Origin: Patella vulgata
Lineage: Eukaryota > Mollusca > Gastropoda > Patellidae
DNA length: 64,000 nucleotides
Reading direction: 5' to 3'
Assembly (NCBI RefSeq): GCF_932274485.2
Contig: NC_065882.2
Coordinates: 71,461,431-71,525,430, forward strand
The position numbers and the translations under genes were made by a program. Positions 49,246 to 61,730 of this stretch are shown one piece after another. Within the stretch, counting starts at the first letter, position 1; each line of letters starts with the position of its first letter. The notes under the pieces are model-generated. The model worked only from the letters and a program-made list of their open reading frames with translations, had not been told where the DNA came from and made no database searches.

Positions 49246-52200
49246 GGATCCAGAAAAAAAGTAGGTCATTATATCCTTGCGATTTATTCAAGAAATAGTT
49301 CGGTAAAGACACTAAACCCGTTAGGGGAATTTAGATATATATTACAGAATCTGCGGGCCTTGCTTCCTGGTCTAACATAATGGTATATTTAAACAATACC
49401 AGTTTTGGTATAAACGGGAATATAACTGGAAATGCGTTAGCAAAAAAGATGTGTTTTCATTTAGTGTACAGTTACATGAAATTCACCATTGGCAAGTCCA
49501 ATTCGCAGTGACAATTTTAAAGACAGGTTCAAAGTCGCGTGGGGTGGAGTGGGTGTGCGAGGGAACTATGGTTTTATTTTGAACGTGGAGGTGCTTATGA
49601 TTAGTAACATATAAATATATTTCATAGCCTTACCCTAAATTTTGTTCATAATCTACAGGAAATGAAGTTTACGTCGAGTTCCTGAATCGATAACTAAAAT
49701 CTCTAAAATAAAAGCTCCTATAATACCCAATTTACCGGAAAGCAGGCTATCCACAGACGCGCCATACTTATTTAACGTTTTTGTAAAATGTCACTCTATA
49801 CTTTGGTTATACGTTTTAAGGAACGTTCCGGGCCCCTTTTATGGAACAGCTGTCGGAGGAAAAAAAGGTCTCAAAGTTCGAAAAATATTTTAATAGTCGA
49901 TCTTCATTAGCCAAGTCGGTACAGAAAAATACGACCTTACACCCCCATTTTATTTATAATTCGTAAGGGCGAATTGGGAAATAAAAAGGTTTCAGAAAGG
50001 TGGGTGTTTTTAAAAATATAACAGATTGTTTAGTAGTTTAAAAAAGAGAGGACGTCTTATGATGGCCGAAGAATGATAGGACCATTACTCCCAGGCTACC
50101 CTTGAATGTAAAAACCACAAGAGGGCACAGTCATCGTCGAACCATTTTAAAATTTAAACACAATATATTATGTGACTTTTAATTTACAGAATATCTGAAA
50201 AACTCTGAGCGCCTTAGAATTAAATCTCTTGTAACCTGCAGTGATAAAATCCAGTTGACGTTTTGTTTCGAAACCCCCATCAATTGAAATTCTGACAAGA
50301 GATTTGGTAATTTAATGGTAAATATAAGTTGGACTCCTAGGGTTTAATTAGATTAGCACATAAAATGGCATTTATTAGTCCCAGATTATACTATAATAAA
50401 CCCTTTAATCTGTGGACCAACATCCGATGGTGTGATCGTTGCCATGGATGTCATAATCTTTCAACAGAACAGACAGCATGAGGAGTTTAGTTTATCTCGG
50501 AACGAGCCGATAAACTCTAATTTTACTTATGATAAAATCCGTAATTGTTTCCCCTAGGAACAACTTAAAAACTTAACACCCTCTTTATTCTATTTATTTT
50601 CTTAATAAAAAGTGATAATTGATTAAAATCGGACGTCATTGTAAACCGATTATCGACGGCCAATTTGTGACCACATGCTGGACCACGTTGGGTGTCACGT
50701 GTATAGATGGGTGTGTTGACGTAAGGTTATCAGTAAGTGACGTAACAACATGAATACCTGACGTAATAAGTTAATCGCTAATCAAGTTATCTGAGATTGA
50801 ATTAAGTTAATTTATTTATAACTGTTTATAAAATAGACTTTGGTTTCTTGATTCGTTTTTTAACCGAGTCCAGCTGCTAAAATAAAACTGCGCCGTAACA
50901 GGATAACAAAATAGTAGGCCTACTCAATATATTCAGAAAAGAATCGGTGGGTCAGAACAAAAAGTGAGTGGGCCATAATCTGATGTTAATAATAAACAAT
51001 AAGTCCATTTATATCACGCTAATTCCACATAATCGTGCTCATAGTTAGAAAAAAAGATTACACTTTGAGAATACAAATTCTAATTGAAACTCATGTCCAT
51101 TTGCAATTATTAATTTGTTCTGTGTACATATTAGTACATTATTAGTGGATAATGATATGATTCCAATGAGAAAAGCACTTAGAAACATATTTTTTATTTA
51201 ATGATTTATTTTCCCCAAAACTTACACCAAATGACTGTTTCACCTTAATTAGATTTACAACATTATCTCAGCTTTGATTACGCAAAGTTTCCGGATTTTT
51301 TTTTTTAACATGGGGCCCCAATATCACACTTATCAGCAGTGAATTTTCGCTAGGCCGCTACAATCACTGATAAGGATGACGTCGATGCGACTTAATGAGT
51401 CCCAAATATTAACTTTTTTCTTCCGTCAAATTAAAATCTAAAACATTTTTTTTTCATTTATTAGAAAAATAAATAAAGACGTTTGAATTGTTTGTAGGTA
51501 AAAATCATTTCCTATTTAGCGTAAATAGGTATTAAAATAAGTAAAATTCACCATTTAGCCCGAATCAGTAACGTCTTATGTAAACAATGCACGCGCTATT
51601 GAGCCAATGATTGACGCCGCGTGATATGACATCACTTGTCGAAACAGTCATCTGTTACAGAGATATTAGAAGATCTCTGTGAAACAGACTGACCCAATAT
51701 CGGCCAGTAACTCTATCATGGGTGAACAGCTTTTCGAAGTCAAAAGTAAGATGTAAAGTGTTATATAATTTTCACAAAATGTTGCTATTTTGTATGTCTA
51801 ATATCAGGATTGAAACTATTATAAAATTTAATAAAAACAAAAAAAATCTGAGATTTCATTGGGTTAATTCTTTAGAAATAAGTCAAGAATTTATTGAAGC
51901 CGGATAAGCGGAAGCCATGTTTGAATTTATTTCGTTAACACTAGTGTTGTTTGGAGACTGTCTTGGAATTTTATCAACAGTTGAAAAAATATTTGAAGGT
52001 TTAATTGCCTTCCTCTTTGTTGAACACCTTATTTAGGTTGAAAAAGATTATCAATAGTTTTACATTACGTCACAAATACTTACTCCAACACATGTTCCTG
52101 AAGCAAGGACCGCGAGTTTTACAACATCTACACGTTGCTAGACTGTGTGTGTGTGAAAAAGCTTAATTTAACGTCCGCTTCCACCGAGGTGATATCGCAG

Positions 52201-52691
52201 ACAAGCTAGACTGGTCTGCGATTCCCGAACTTATAACTACCTCCCTTTAACGCAGACACGTGAACGATAGCATCCAATCAGAGGTTGTGGCACAAACACA
52301 CTCAAATCAAACATGACGACCTCCACGGTAACCTTGAGGTTGAACGACACTTGAACTTGCAACTCGATTATCACAGGTAGATATTTTAGCTGGAAAGCGC
52401 GAGACTTTATATTCTCGATGATCGAGGAATCTGATTGGCTCCTCAGCTGATTCAGTAGGTCTACAATCGAAATTAGTACCGAAACATGCAGGGTACTACG
52501 TGAAGGGCTTGATAATATGTACGGAGATCAAACCGTCTATTGAAGATGGCCCCAACACTGCTTTTGACGTCACCCACTGCAACGTTACCCCTACCCTATC
52601 CCCGCAAAAGAAAAACCTAAGTGCTCAATGTGCCATCAATATTATTGAAAATGTCAGAGTAAAGTATTTACAATATAACTGAAAACCCAAG
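49246..52691. other. Intergenic, no gene recognised
   Basis: A family B tail fragment (GATCTTCATTAGCCAAGTCG) is at 49895-49957. The rest is AT-rich; about 52190-52400 is less AT-rich and includes CCAATCAG (CCAAT box) but no adjacent coding exon that I can support. Confidence 0.45.
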
Positions 52692-52985
52692 AGTTGGCCG
52701 AGAAAGTTCTCGGGATTTTCCGGACTAGTTCCCTGGTACTAGTTCCCTTGCCAACAGCGTGGGGCCGTGGGGCGGTGGGGTGGGGTGGGGGGTCGTCCGG
52801 TCGTATTCTGATTGGTGGACGACTAAAAAAAAAACAGCATTTGGACAGCAGGTAAAAAATAATCTCAAGCAGTTGGACAAAAACGGCCTTGTCCAGGTAA
52901 AATCCAATAAAATGAAAATTACCATAATTTACTCCCAAAATGACCGAAGTATTGTGTGAACCCGACGTTAAACCCCATTTTATTC
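52692..52985 (+). mobile_element. SINE family B remnants
   Basis: GAGTTGGCCGAGAAAGTTCT at the start and CGACGTTAAACCCCATTTTA at the end; the middle is unrelated or lost, with a G-rich run. Confidence 0.55.
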
Positions 52986-53602
52986 TCCTGTTTTTTGTTA
53001 TAATTTATTTTCTTTATATAACAGCTGGGTCATGTAATAATTCGTGCACCCGAGACCTATGATACCTGACAATGGCGGTGGCTTTGAAGTTAGTGGTCAC
53101 TTATTATATGTGGACAATGTCCATATTAATCTTCGTCGACACCACAGATATAACAGTCGTTGGTATACATGGTCAATTGGTTTGGACACAAGTTGTGACC
53201 AGTTTTAATCTCAACGGACGAAAAAACTTCACGAACTGACCGCGGTCACATTGCTAAATCTTTGACCCTCACTGGACTTAAAGCAAGTGGACAAAGCCGG
53301 TGAATAATAAACCCGTAAAACGCGAGATCTTGTAGAACTAAACATACTGAAAGCTCTAAGTTGATTCAAGCTTGACAGATGTTCTTTACGTTTAGGTACA
53401 CTTTCTCTTTAAAAGAATACAATTACATTGTTAAACGTGCTGCTTCCGTACTTATGGGAGGGGGCGTAATTTAAAGAGATCTTTCGTTTTCTTAAAAGCA
53501 TATTATTTAAATTTATATTGAATGAGCCGCGCAGGCCATAATTAAAAAGTTTGATGTGTTGATTTGATTAGGAAATGGGTTTGTCTAGATTTGAAATTGG
53601 GC

Positions 53603-53805
53603 CAAAAAAATCGAGGTCCCGTGTACACATTGACGTGCACGTAAAAGAACCCTTGACAGTTGGAATTCGAAATAAGAGTATGCCGTTGCGCCGCCGCGCA
53701 AAACGCACCTCATTTAGCACACTGACTGTATCACGTATGCTCGTGTTTATTAGCCCAGTCGGCGCAGAACAACAGGGCGTTGGACCCCATTTTATTTCAG
53801 ATTTA
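53603..53805 (+). mobile_element. SINE family B, head-less
   Basis: ATCGAGGTCCCGTGTACACA through GCCCAGTCGGCGCAGAACAA and GGGCGTTGGACCCCATTTTA. Confidence 0.88.
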
Positions 53806-54282
53806 AAATTCCAGAGATAGAGTCAATGTTGGGATCCTAATTATATTATATTCCACTGTCGACAGTTTAAATCGAAAACATAACAACTGACTGAGAGAAT
53901 TTAATCATGTAAATTTTGTTTCATTCATCAGTAATGGAAGTAACATGTCAGACTAACCCAATTCAGTACTTTATTTTGACCTATATCAAAGAGATTTAGC
54001 TTTAGTTAGATATTAAAAATGTATCAGTCCAGTTTCTGGTTCACAGGGCAGCCATTGAGCATTAATTAACAATAGTTTTGTACTCTTAACAGATTTGTAC
54101 TATTAACTTTGTATTTGGTACGACATATTTTGACAGAATTGAATCTTTCTGCTCTGTCTGATAAGTGATTTTTTTTTTTCTTAGACCGTTCGAAAAATGA
54201 TCTAGATGTCGAAATGTGACATTGCCTGGGTGGCAGCAAACCGTAGCGAGAAAGGCAACTGACTGTCGAATACGGGAACAAC

Positions 54283-54372
54283 GCTGTCAAATCCCGATGA
54301 ACTTTCTTGGCCAAAGCAGGGACTGGACACGGGACCCCCGGATTACTAACTGAGCCACCGCGGCTGCTCCCA
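54283..54372 (-). mobile_element. SINE family B head, reverse
   Basis: Reverse of the tRNA-like head: CCCGATGAACTTTCTTGGCC then GAGCCACCGCGGCTGCTCCC. Body absent. Confidence 0.65.
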
Positions 54373-54466
54373 TTTGGGATTTGAACGTTTTAAAGTACGG
54401 TATTCATAATACACAGCTGCAATATCCGGCAATGTCCCCATATGTCAGAATATTGATGTTAAATGC

Positions 54467-54581
54467 ACAGGCACTTGAAGGGATTAAAATAAAACTTCTT
54501 ACTACTCTTTGACTATATATTACAGTAATATATTGTCAAAGAGTAGTAAGAAGTTTTATTTTAATTCCTTCAAGTGCCTGT
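54467..54581. repeat. Near-perfect 115-nt hairpin
   Basis: Arms of 47 nt (54467-54513, 54535-54581), one mismatch, starting ACAGGCACTTGAAGG. The 21-nt spacer is itself almost palindromic (TATTACAGTAATA). TTAAATGCA repeats directly on both sides, consistent with a target duplication of a foldback element. Confidence 0.9.
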
Positions 54582-54589
54582 GATTAAAT

Positions 54590-55018
54590 GCATATTTTGC
54601 CTTTAGATATTTTTATTACAAGTGATTAAACATACATTATGCAAGCGCTAAATCTGCCTATTGTAGGTCTTTCTTTAGGCCTGAAATGTGTTCTAAATTA
54701 TGAATTAGACATTAATTAACTTATCCAGACCATAATCAACTCTTGATGTCATCAGATTTCTCCGATATTAAATAGATTAGAACAGTTCAGCCATATTTTG
54801 ATTTAAGCTAAAAATGGAGGAGCGAGGCTTAGCTTCGAACAACCAGTACTGTCGTTGAAATTATTGCACATGTCTTGTCAAACCTTCAAAGGCTAATATC
54901 TTCGCTCTCAATAGAGTAATTTGAATGAAATTTTCAAATTATTCATTTTACATTATCTATTTTCGAACTATTATAGCAAGAATTGCTAACTCTTTATCTA
55001 AATCTTACATAAGGTATC
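54590..55018 (-). repeat. Interspersed repeat R1, copy e
   Basis: Reverse orientation; CTAAATCTGCCTATTGTAGG to AACTCTTTATCTAAATCTTA. Its uninterrupted sequence shows where copy d was split. Confidence 0.7.
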
Positions 55019-55182
55019 TTTAATTGTGAATCAGTGAATTAAATATGCTGGGCCTATGTATATGCCAATATTTAAAAATATATTTAAAAGATCACTTAAA
55101 GATTTCGAAATTATCCAGTTGTATTGATGTGTGGCTGGGACAGTTTTCATGTCGGTCATCAAGGTCATTCATTATATAATGG

Positions 55183-55416
55183 AAAATGAAATGAAATGAA
55201 ATGAAATGGGGTTTAACGTCCTACTGTTCTGCTCCGAACTGGGCTAATGAAGACGGGCATACGCCATACAGTGTGCTAGGAGGGAAATTTTGCCCGGACA
55301 GTGGCACTACGGCCTACTCTTATATCGAATTCCAACTGTCAAGGGATCTTTTACGTGCACGTCAATGTGTACACGGGACCTCGGTTTTTCGTACCACCCG
55401 AACGACTAGACAGCTG
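55183..55416 (-). mobile_element. SINE family B, 5'-truncated, reverse
   Basis: Starts (GAAAT)n then GGGGTTTAACGTCCTACTGT and continues through the Deu-like core to ACGACTAGACAGCTGT. Well preserved. Confidence 0.93.
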
Positions 55417-55419
55417 TAA

Positions 55420-56276
55420 TATGTATTTATTGTATTATAAGGTCCATGATTACGTATATGAATTAAAATTGAACGCAAGAACAGTCAGAATTGGATTTTG
55501 GACATCTCACAAGCAGGTTTCAGGAGGTCCAGTGAGGTCAGTTTAATCAACGATGACCTGTCCGGTATTTGATTGACATGCCAAAGTCAACTGAGTCCAG
55601 TTTAAACACTGACCACAGCTGGCTCAAGGCTCCATACAATGTCCAGCAAGTGCTCTGGTTTGTTTGTAAGGTGCTAGAGGAATTTGCCCGGGTTATTCAA
55701 ATGATTCAAACAGACGAGCACTAGTGGTAGTGACAACTAATTTACCGGTTAACGTGTATTTGTTAGAAATAAAAATAGAAAGTCGGTTGAGTCATTGTTT
55801 TAGTTTGTTTGTGATTTGTTGGTTCTTGGTACTCGATAAGACGCCAATCGGTCTCTTTGGTTCGATAAGTCCATCCATGCTATATCGGTGTCCGATCTAT
55901 GCCTATTGGCTTTGTCTGCTGTCAGCCATATGTACGAGGTGCTTGCCATTTTTATAATAGCAGCATGGACTACAGATTATTTCCTTTAAAGATGAATAAT
56001 TTCCCCATATTTAACCAGAAAACGTATTTGTTTGCATTATATAACTAAATTAATCATAAAACATTTAAATTTAAAATAATCGTCGCTCCATTCACAATAA
56101 AACCCAGAATTTTTTTTATTTAAAAATAAATGGTGTATGTTTTGGGTTCTTTTTCATCTGTTCGATAGTTTGCTACGGATAAGAAGATATGCTGACTACT
56201 ATTGTACGTAGCGGAATACTTTTTTTCTTCCTAATCAGACGTCCAATTTTGGATCATTCATTCATTGAAGATGTGG
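55420..56276. other. Intergenic, nothing recognised
   Basis: The ORF at 55724-55957 has no recognisable domain. Confidence 0.4.
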
Positions 56277-56800
56277 TGGGGTCACGGTGGCTAAGTGAGT
56301 AAGACGCTGGCTCGCTAGCCTGGAGGTTGGGTGTTCGATCCCCGCATTGGCCGAGATCTTCCGGCGTGGTTCCCCCTTGTCAGTGATGCAGGACGGAGGC
56401 AGGGCCGTAACTAGCTCAGAGCAACAAGGGGGCGGGAAGTGTTCTCTGTAATATTGCCGGACAATGTATATCTATTTTTTGATGGTCGAAATTTTTTTCA
56501 CTGGGGGGGGGGGGGGGCGAAACTTTTTCCAGGGGGGGGGGCAAAGCCCCCCCTGCGCCCCCCCCCCTTAGTTATGAGCCTGGACGGAGGGTATGACAAG
56601 GACAGCTGTCTAGTCATTCGGATGGGACGAAAAACCGAGGTCCCGTATAAGTTCCCTTGACAATTGGAATTCGATATAAGAGTAGGCCGTAGCTCCGCTG
56701 TCCGAGCAAATTTTCCCTCATAGCACACTGTATGGCGTATGCCCGTCTTCATTAGCCCAGTTTGGAGAAGAACAGTGAGACATTAAACCCAATTTCAGTT
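56277..56800 (+). mobile_element. SINE family B, full length, split by a hAT MITE
   Basis: Head GGTCACGGTGGCTAAGTGAG with B-box GTGTTCGATCCCC; the Deu-like core resumes after the MITE at 56583 and runs to CATTAAACCCAATTTC. Confidence 0.93.
56400..56582. mobile_element. hAT-like MITE with 8-bp TSD
   Basis: 183 bp, termini CAGGGCCGTAACTAG and CTTAGTTATGAGCCTG, flanked by the 8-bp duplication GACGGAGG (56392-56399, 56583-56590). Interior has long G and C runs (slippage-prone). The 8-bp TSD with CAGGG-type ends is the hAT hallmark. Confidence 0.93.
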
Positions 56801-57282
56801 CACTGCTTTTCATTTCCAAATATTTAAAAATCTGATATATTATCTCGTGTAACCTTTGCAGTTGGAATTCAGTGACGGAAAGGCGAAAACGTCGATGCCC
56901 ATGCGAAAATGTCCTCATAGCCAACTAGCAAACTTTCGTAGGACGTCATTTTGTTTCAGGTTCTTTGTTTTGAGCCCCTCCAGGTTTTTCTAGTAGAGTC
57001 AATGGAGCGATGAACCCACCTAAATTTCCGGTGAAGTACGCGATCTGGAGTCCTGAGAATTGACAAGGATTAATGAAAAATAAAGGTGTTGAAGTAAACA
57101 TATTTCCTATTTAGTGTAAATGGATACATAAAATAGTACGCGAAGGCGTAAAATGGGTAAAAGACACCAATTTCCCACTTACCAGTTTGTGTTACTACGA
57201 ATGATGTAATCAACACACGTGTTATCGAAGCAGTATATATGATGTAACACCCCACGTAGACCTATACTGCACGTAACCTTAA

Positions 57283-57652
57283 AGCGGAAATTGCAAATTT
57301 TCTAAGAAAGTCAAAGCGTAATTATTTCTATGTCTTTTGCTCAGTAGGTTGTCAACTCACAATTATACGATCATAGGTGTCATTCTCACACTTAAAACTC
57401 ATTTACACAGGAAATAATAACACAATTACCTCCCTTGTTTTTTCTATTCTCCACCATGGAGTAGCTTTTTTTAAACGTTTGAAAATAAAGAGGAAAATGA
57501 TATTTTTGCCAATTTCTCAGCTGGCAATAGTGAATTATAGGATTAATAGGATTATTCTTTAACAAGGTAGGACTGTTTATGGATACCATCTATTTTCAGG
57601 CTTTATTTTAATAAATTTTAAAAATATAACTTAAAAATTTGCAATTTCCGCT
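57283..57652 (-). mobile_element. TTAA-flanked MITE, family T1, copy 2
   Basis: 370 bp; ends AGCGGAAATTGCAAATTTT and AAAATTTGCAATTTCCGCT; TTAA at 57279-57282 and 57653-57656. TTAA duplication is typical of piggyBac or Kolobok elements. Confidence 0.82.
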
Positions 57653-57794
57653 TTAAAGGTCAGTTATCTTGTACAAGATTAAATTAATGCTTTCGCATTA
57701 CCACAATGAAACAGAGATCGCGTTATGATTTGAAAGTATGGACTTTTATTTAAGTGACATAACCGAACTAGCTGTAAATGTTTCCAATAAATAG

Positions 57795-58033
57795 GCGAAG
57801 GACAGCTGTCTAGTCGTTCGTATGGGGCGAAAAACCGAGGTCCCGTGTATACATTGGAGTGCACGTAAAATATCCCTTGACAGTTGGAAGTCGATATAAG
57901 AGTAGGCCGTAGCGCCGCTGCCCGGGCAAAATTTCCCTCATAGCACACTGCATGACATATGCCCGTCTTCATTAGCCCAGTTTAGGAGCAGAACAGTAGG
58001 ACGTTAAACCCCAATTCATTTCATTTCATTCCA
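57795..58033 (+). mobile_element. SINE family B, 5'-truncated
   Basis: GGACAGCTGTCTAGTCGTTC through GGACGTTAAACCCCAATTC and (ATTTC)n. TAGGCGA on both sides may be the duplication. Confidence 0.93.
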
Positions 58034-58128
58034 TTTCCAGTAGGCGACACTCTTGTCATGATGAATAATTGTCGATTCATTTATTATCAGATCTTTGTAT
58101 ATGATATGAATAACCGTTCTGGTATGCT

Positions 58129-58292
58129 TACCTTTTCTATAAAGCATTTAACACTTTTAATTCATTTGGGAAATTATACGAGTAACCGTTCGTACCATGG
58201 GTCTTGCTATTACGGGTGTCATGCAGGGTGCATGGCATGCTTACCTTTTCTATAACACCATTTAACACGTTTAATTCATTTGGGAAATCCAC
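58129..58292. repeat. Direct duplication, about 55 bp
   Basis: TGCTTACCTTTTCTATAA.. and TTTAATTCATTTGGGAAAT occur twice about 110 bp apart. Confidence 0.7.
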
Positions 58293-58982
58293 ATGGCTAG
58301 CACTCCATTGTACTTTTTCAATGGCACTATCAATAATTATTCGTCCATGGTCTCTAATTAGAGTCATAATCATCAATTATATATTTTATATCCGTTGTAA
58401 GTAAGGTTGCTATTATTGGATTCAAAGATAAATAATTCAACCGGCCCTTGATCTTGCTTTATAATATAAATTATACACATTAATTAGTCCTATAGACCAG
58501 GCAGACATTACTGACAATTACTGAACACAAAGACAATGCTGCCGACATTCTGCTTCGATTTTTTAATTTGAGATAAAAGCTAATTGGCAGATGACTGGAC
58601 ATCAGAAACGGTTGAATGATTAGAGGACGATGGCAAATCACTATTTGTCAACGGGATAAGAAAGTACTGATACCCCCAGATAGTGGCGTATAAGAGTGCC
58701 CGAGAGAATTATATTATACCGTTATTAGTTTCTGTTCAGGCGAAATTTCAGGCGACTAAACAGGGTAAAATTATTCCATATCTTCAGTTGCTTGCGGGTA
58801 ATAATATTCCTAATTTGTCTGAAATGAATACGCGTTCGATTTTGTCTGATATGGTTATGGAGCTAGCCTGTTTGTTCATATCCCCCTGGGTCAAGCTTAA
58901 GTATGGCTCCTACTGAAACTTGTACCATCATGATTTGTCATACAACCGATTTTCGTGGAATTTCTTCGAATCGGGCTCTTAA

Positions 58983-59571
58983 AGGACAATATTGGTGTCA
59001 GTCATTATTACATATGTGATAGAACTGGTTAAATACATTCCAAATATAATTTTAACACAGAGATCATTGCTACTATAGCTGAGTAATACAGGTTTTCTGA
59101 ATCGGAAGGATGCCTGACAATTCAATAAAGTAATTGAATGTCATTAGATAAGAGAACACGAGAAAAAAAGAAATAGTCCGTACATTCCCTTGTTTATATT
59201 CATTCTATACCTTATAAAAACATGGTAATGCACGGACTTTTTCTGTTTTTCTTTCGTGTTCACTTATCTAGTGGCAGTCAGTTCTTTTTATGAATTGTCA
59301 GATATCCTTTCACAGTCTCACACAACAACTTTTGGTCTTGGAAGGAATTATTAGTGAGCAGAAATTCGCCCGTATATCCGTTATCACTCGTCACATCAGA
59401 CAATTATATAGAGAGATGACTCGTGTTTTCCTTTGGCGTTCGTCACTTCCGATCCAGAAAACATGTATTACTCAGCTATCGTAGCAATGATCTCTGTGTT
59501 AAAATTATATTTGGAATGTATTTAACGAGCTCTATCACATATTTCATAATGACTGACACCAATATTGTCCT
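58983..59571. mobile_element. TTAA-flanked long-TIR element, family T2
   Basis: About 589 bp; inverted arms of about 120 bp start AGGACAATATTGGTGTCAGT and are over 90 percent alike by eye; TTAA on both outer sides (58979-58982, 59572-59575). Inside, a second inverted pair (about 59143-59201 and 59227-59283) shares AGATAAG.GAACACGA. A 64-codon ORF inside is not recognised. Confidence 0.85.
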
Positions 59572-59623
59572 TTAAAACCCAAATATTTATTTTCATTGAT
59601 ACACGAAACATTTCTCTCTTAGA

Positions 59624-59890
59624 GAGAGAGAGAGAAATGGGGTTTAACGTCCACTCGACACAAACTAGGTCATTTCGGGACTAACATATGGTTTAATTTT
59701 ATTTCAATAATTCGCTTGCGCGTAGGGGTCATTAGCAGTGGGAGGAAACCGGAGGAACCGGAGAAAACCCACGAAGTTGGACAGGCGACCTTACTCCTTG
59801 TCACGTACAACCGGGGATTCGAAACCACGCCAGTCGACTCAATGACAGACTTTATGATACAGCGCGCGCACGCTAACCATCCAACCCCCC
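59624..59890 (-). mobile_element. SINE family A, full length with TSD
   Basis: 13-bp duplications TTTCTCTCTTAGA at 59611-59623 and 59891-59903; (GA)n, tail, V-like core and head in reverse (GGGGGGTTGGATGG side at 59890). Part of the A-box region is deleted. Confidence 0.95.
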
Positions 59891-60731
59891 TTTCTCTCTT
59901 AGATATTTCTTGCTATTATATTGAAAGTAAAACCTTAAAATATTTATTTTCATTGATAGACGAACTGTTTTCTTGCTATTGTATACCCCCTCCCCCCCCC
60001 CCCCCCACGCAACTTCGTCGTTCGTCCTGGACTATTGATGTTTTGTGTGAAAGACTACCACTGCTCTCAAAACTGTTAACTAAAAAACAAATATATTTTT
60101 CCCCGTCAGCGACAACAATAATACAATTCACACGTTTTGTTTGTGCACAAAAGATTTCCTTGAATCTTAGTTGTTAACGTTGCTCACAATTGAAGAAAAA
60201 GTCGATATCCGGATAATACTTATATAGACCACTTGGCCGCCACTCCTGAGAAATGCGACAGTGGAATTAGCCCTGGTAGCGATAAGTCAGGGCCATATTG
60301 ATTTTAAAACTACAAGTCACTGGTTAATTCGGCTAGGGATTTAAGCCTGATGCCTTCCTTATATATGAAGGTGTAGAGTTTCCGCTTGGGTCATTATTAA
60401 CTGTTACAACCCCGCATTATGCCCGAGTTCTCCTAATTTATCAAAGTTAACCAGACTGAAATTTATTGATTATTCTGGTCAAACCAAGCTTACTGTTTAT
60501 GTTGATAGTGTACATGACGAATTCGAGTCAGGGTGTCATGTAGCAGGAATACTACAGTTATCCCCCCCCCCCTTCTCCACAATGTTCTTTAGCTACCCCA
60601 ATTTGTATGGACGAACAAATCAAAGGTGTTATTATCTCTCTATACAGAATCTTTAAAGGCGACATGAACCAACAAAAATCATTCGTTTATTGACGCAATC
60701 AGATTAGATGTCCTGAAATAGCAAAGACATA
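59891..60731. other. Intergenic, nothing recognised
   Basis: Two long C runs (59988-60006, 60561-60571); no gene. Confidence 0.4.
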
Positions 60732-61552
60732 CGAGGGCTGACTGAAAAGTTCTAAGCCTGAAAAGGATAGATCAATTGGGTTGAAACAAAACTTTTGCCA
60801 CCAACAAGTACAATCATTGAATGAATCAAAGACATAAGAACTAAAAATGTAGTGTTATTATTGTCTTCGTACAAGACCATCTTGTGAACTTATCCATTGA
60901 AATCACCAGAAATGGCCAAAACTGGCTATAGGGCAGTTACCCCGGCACAGATACCTGTCGACATGGTCTCCACTTTAGGGGATAATTTCCCTTCCTTCTC
61001 CACAGTAAAGAGTGGGCTGCGGAATTTAAACGTGGCAGAGAGAGCCTTGGTGATGACCCGCCTCCTGGAAGGCCATCAACAGAACCATTCAAGAAAACAT
61101 TACCCGGATGCATGACATGGTGATGGCTGATCGACGATTGACCACTCGACATATTGTGGGTATCTCTCATGAGAGGGTTAAGCTCATTATCACCAACGAG
61201 TTAGGAATGACAAAAGTTTCTGCAAGATGGGTGCCAAAGCTCTTGGCTGTGGATCAGACACGGGTCAGATTCCTGACGTCCCGTGACAATATGAGCCGTT
61301 TTGGAGCAGATTTTGATTTTCTTTTTTGGCCAGATCAAATGTCATTTTACTAGTAATGGTGACGTTATGTCAGCTGTGAACGACATGACGAGTAGCTGAA
61401 GAAAATGTCTTCCTGGCCGGCATCCAGGCATTGCAACATGGTTGGCAAAAGTGAGTACCCCTCGAAGGGGACTGTGTAATAAAATAAATGGCAACCATCG
61501 ACTTTGTACAGGTCATTCACTGATAGGCTTAGAACTTTTCAGTTAACACTCG
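60732..61552 (+). mobile_element. Deleted mariner element, copy 2
   Basis: 821 bp, TIRs CGAGGGCTGACTGAAAAGTT and AACTTTTCAGTTAACACTCG, TA dinucleotide on both sides (60730-60731, 61553-61554). Contains parts of a mariner transposase: KSGLRNLNVAERAL region, DRRLTTRHIVGISHERVKLI, ELGMTKVSARWVPKLL and VRFLTSRDNMSRFGADFDF. The N-terminal part is frameshifted and the central catalytic region is missing, so it cannot transpose itself. Confidence 0.93.
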
Positions 61553-61572
61553 TAACAAAAATATTTCGTTTT

Positions 61573-61730
61573 AAAGACACAGTCACATATCTTAATTAAA
61601 GACACAGTCAGATGTCTTGATCTAACAAAAATGTTCGTGTTAAAGACACGGTCAGATATCTTAATTAAAGACACAGTCAGATGTCTTGATTAAAGACACA
61701 GTCAGATGTCTTGATCTAACAAAAGTATTA
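61573..61730. repeat. Tandem repeat of a 25-27-bp unit
   Basis: TTAAAGACACAGTCAGATGT plus CTTGA repeated about five times with variation; begins 20 bp after the mariner end. Confidence 0.85.

Noticed and set aside
52190-52400. Promoter of a further gene (CCAAT box, less AT-rich)
   Set aside because: No coding exon or start can be supported downstream.
58683-58916. 77-codon ORF (QGKIIPYLQLLAGNNIPNLS) as a gene
   Set aside because: No ATG start, no family resemblance, next to a TIR element; may be a chance frame.
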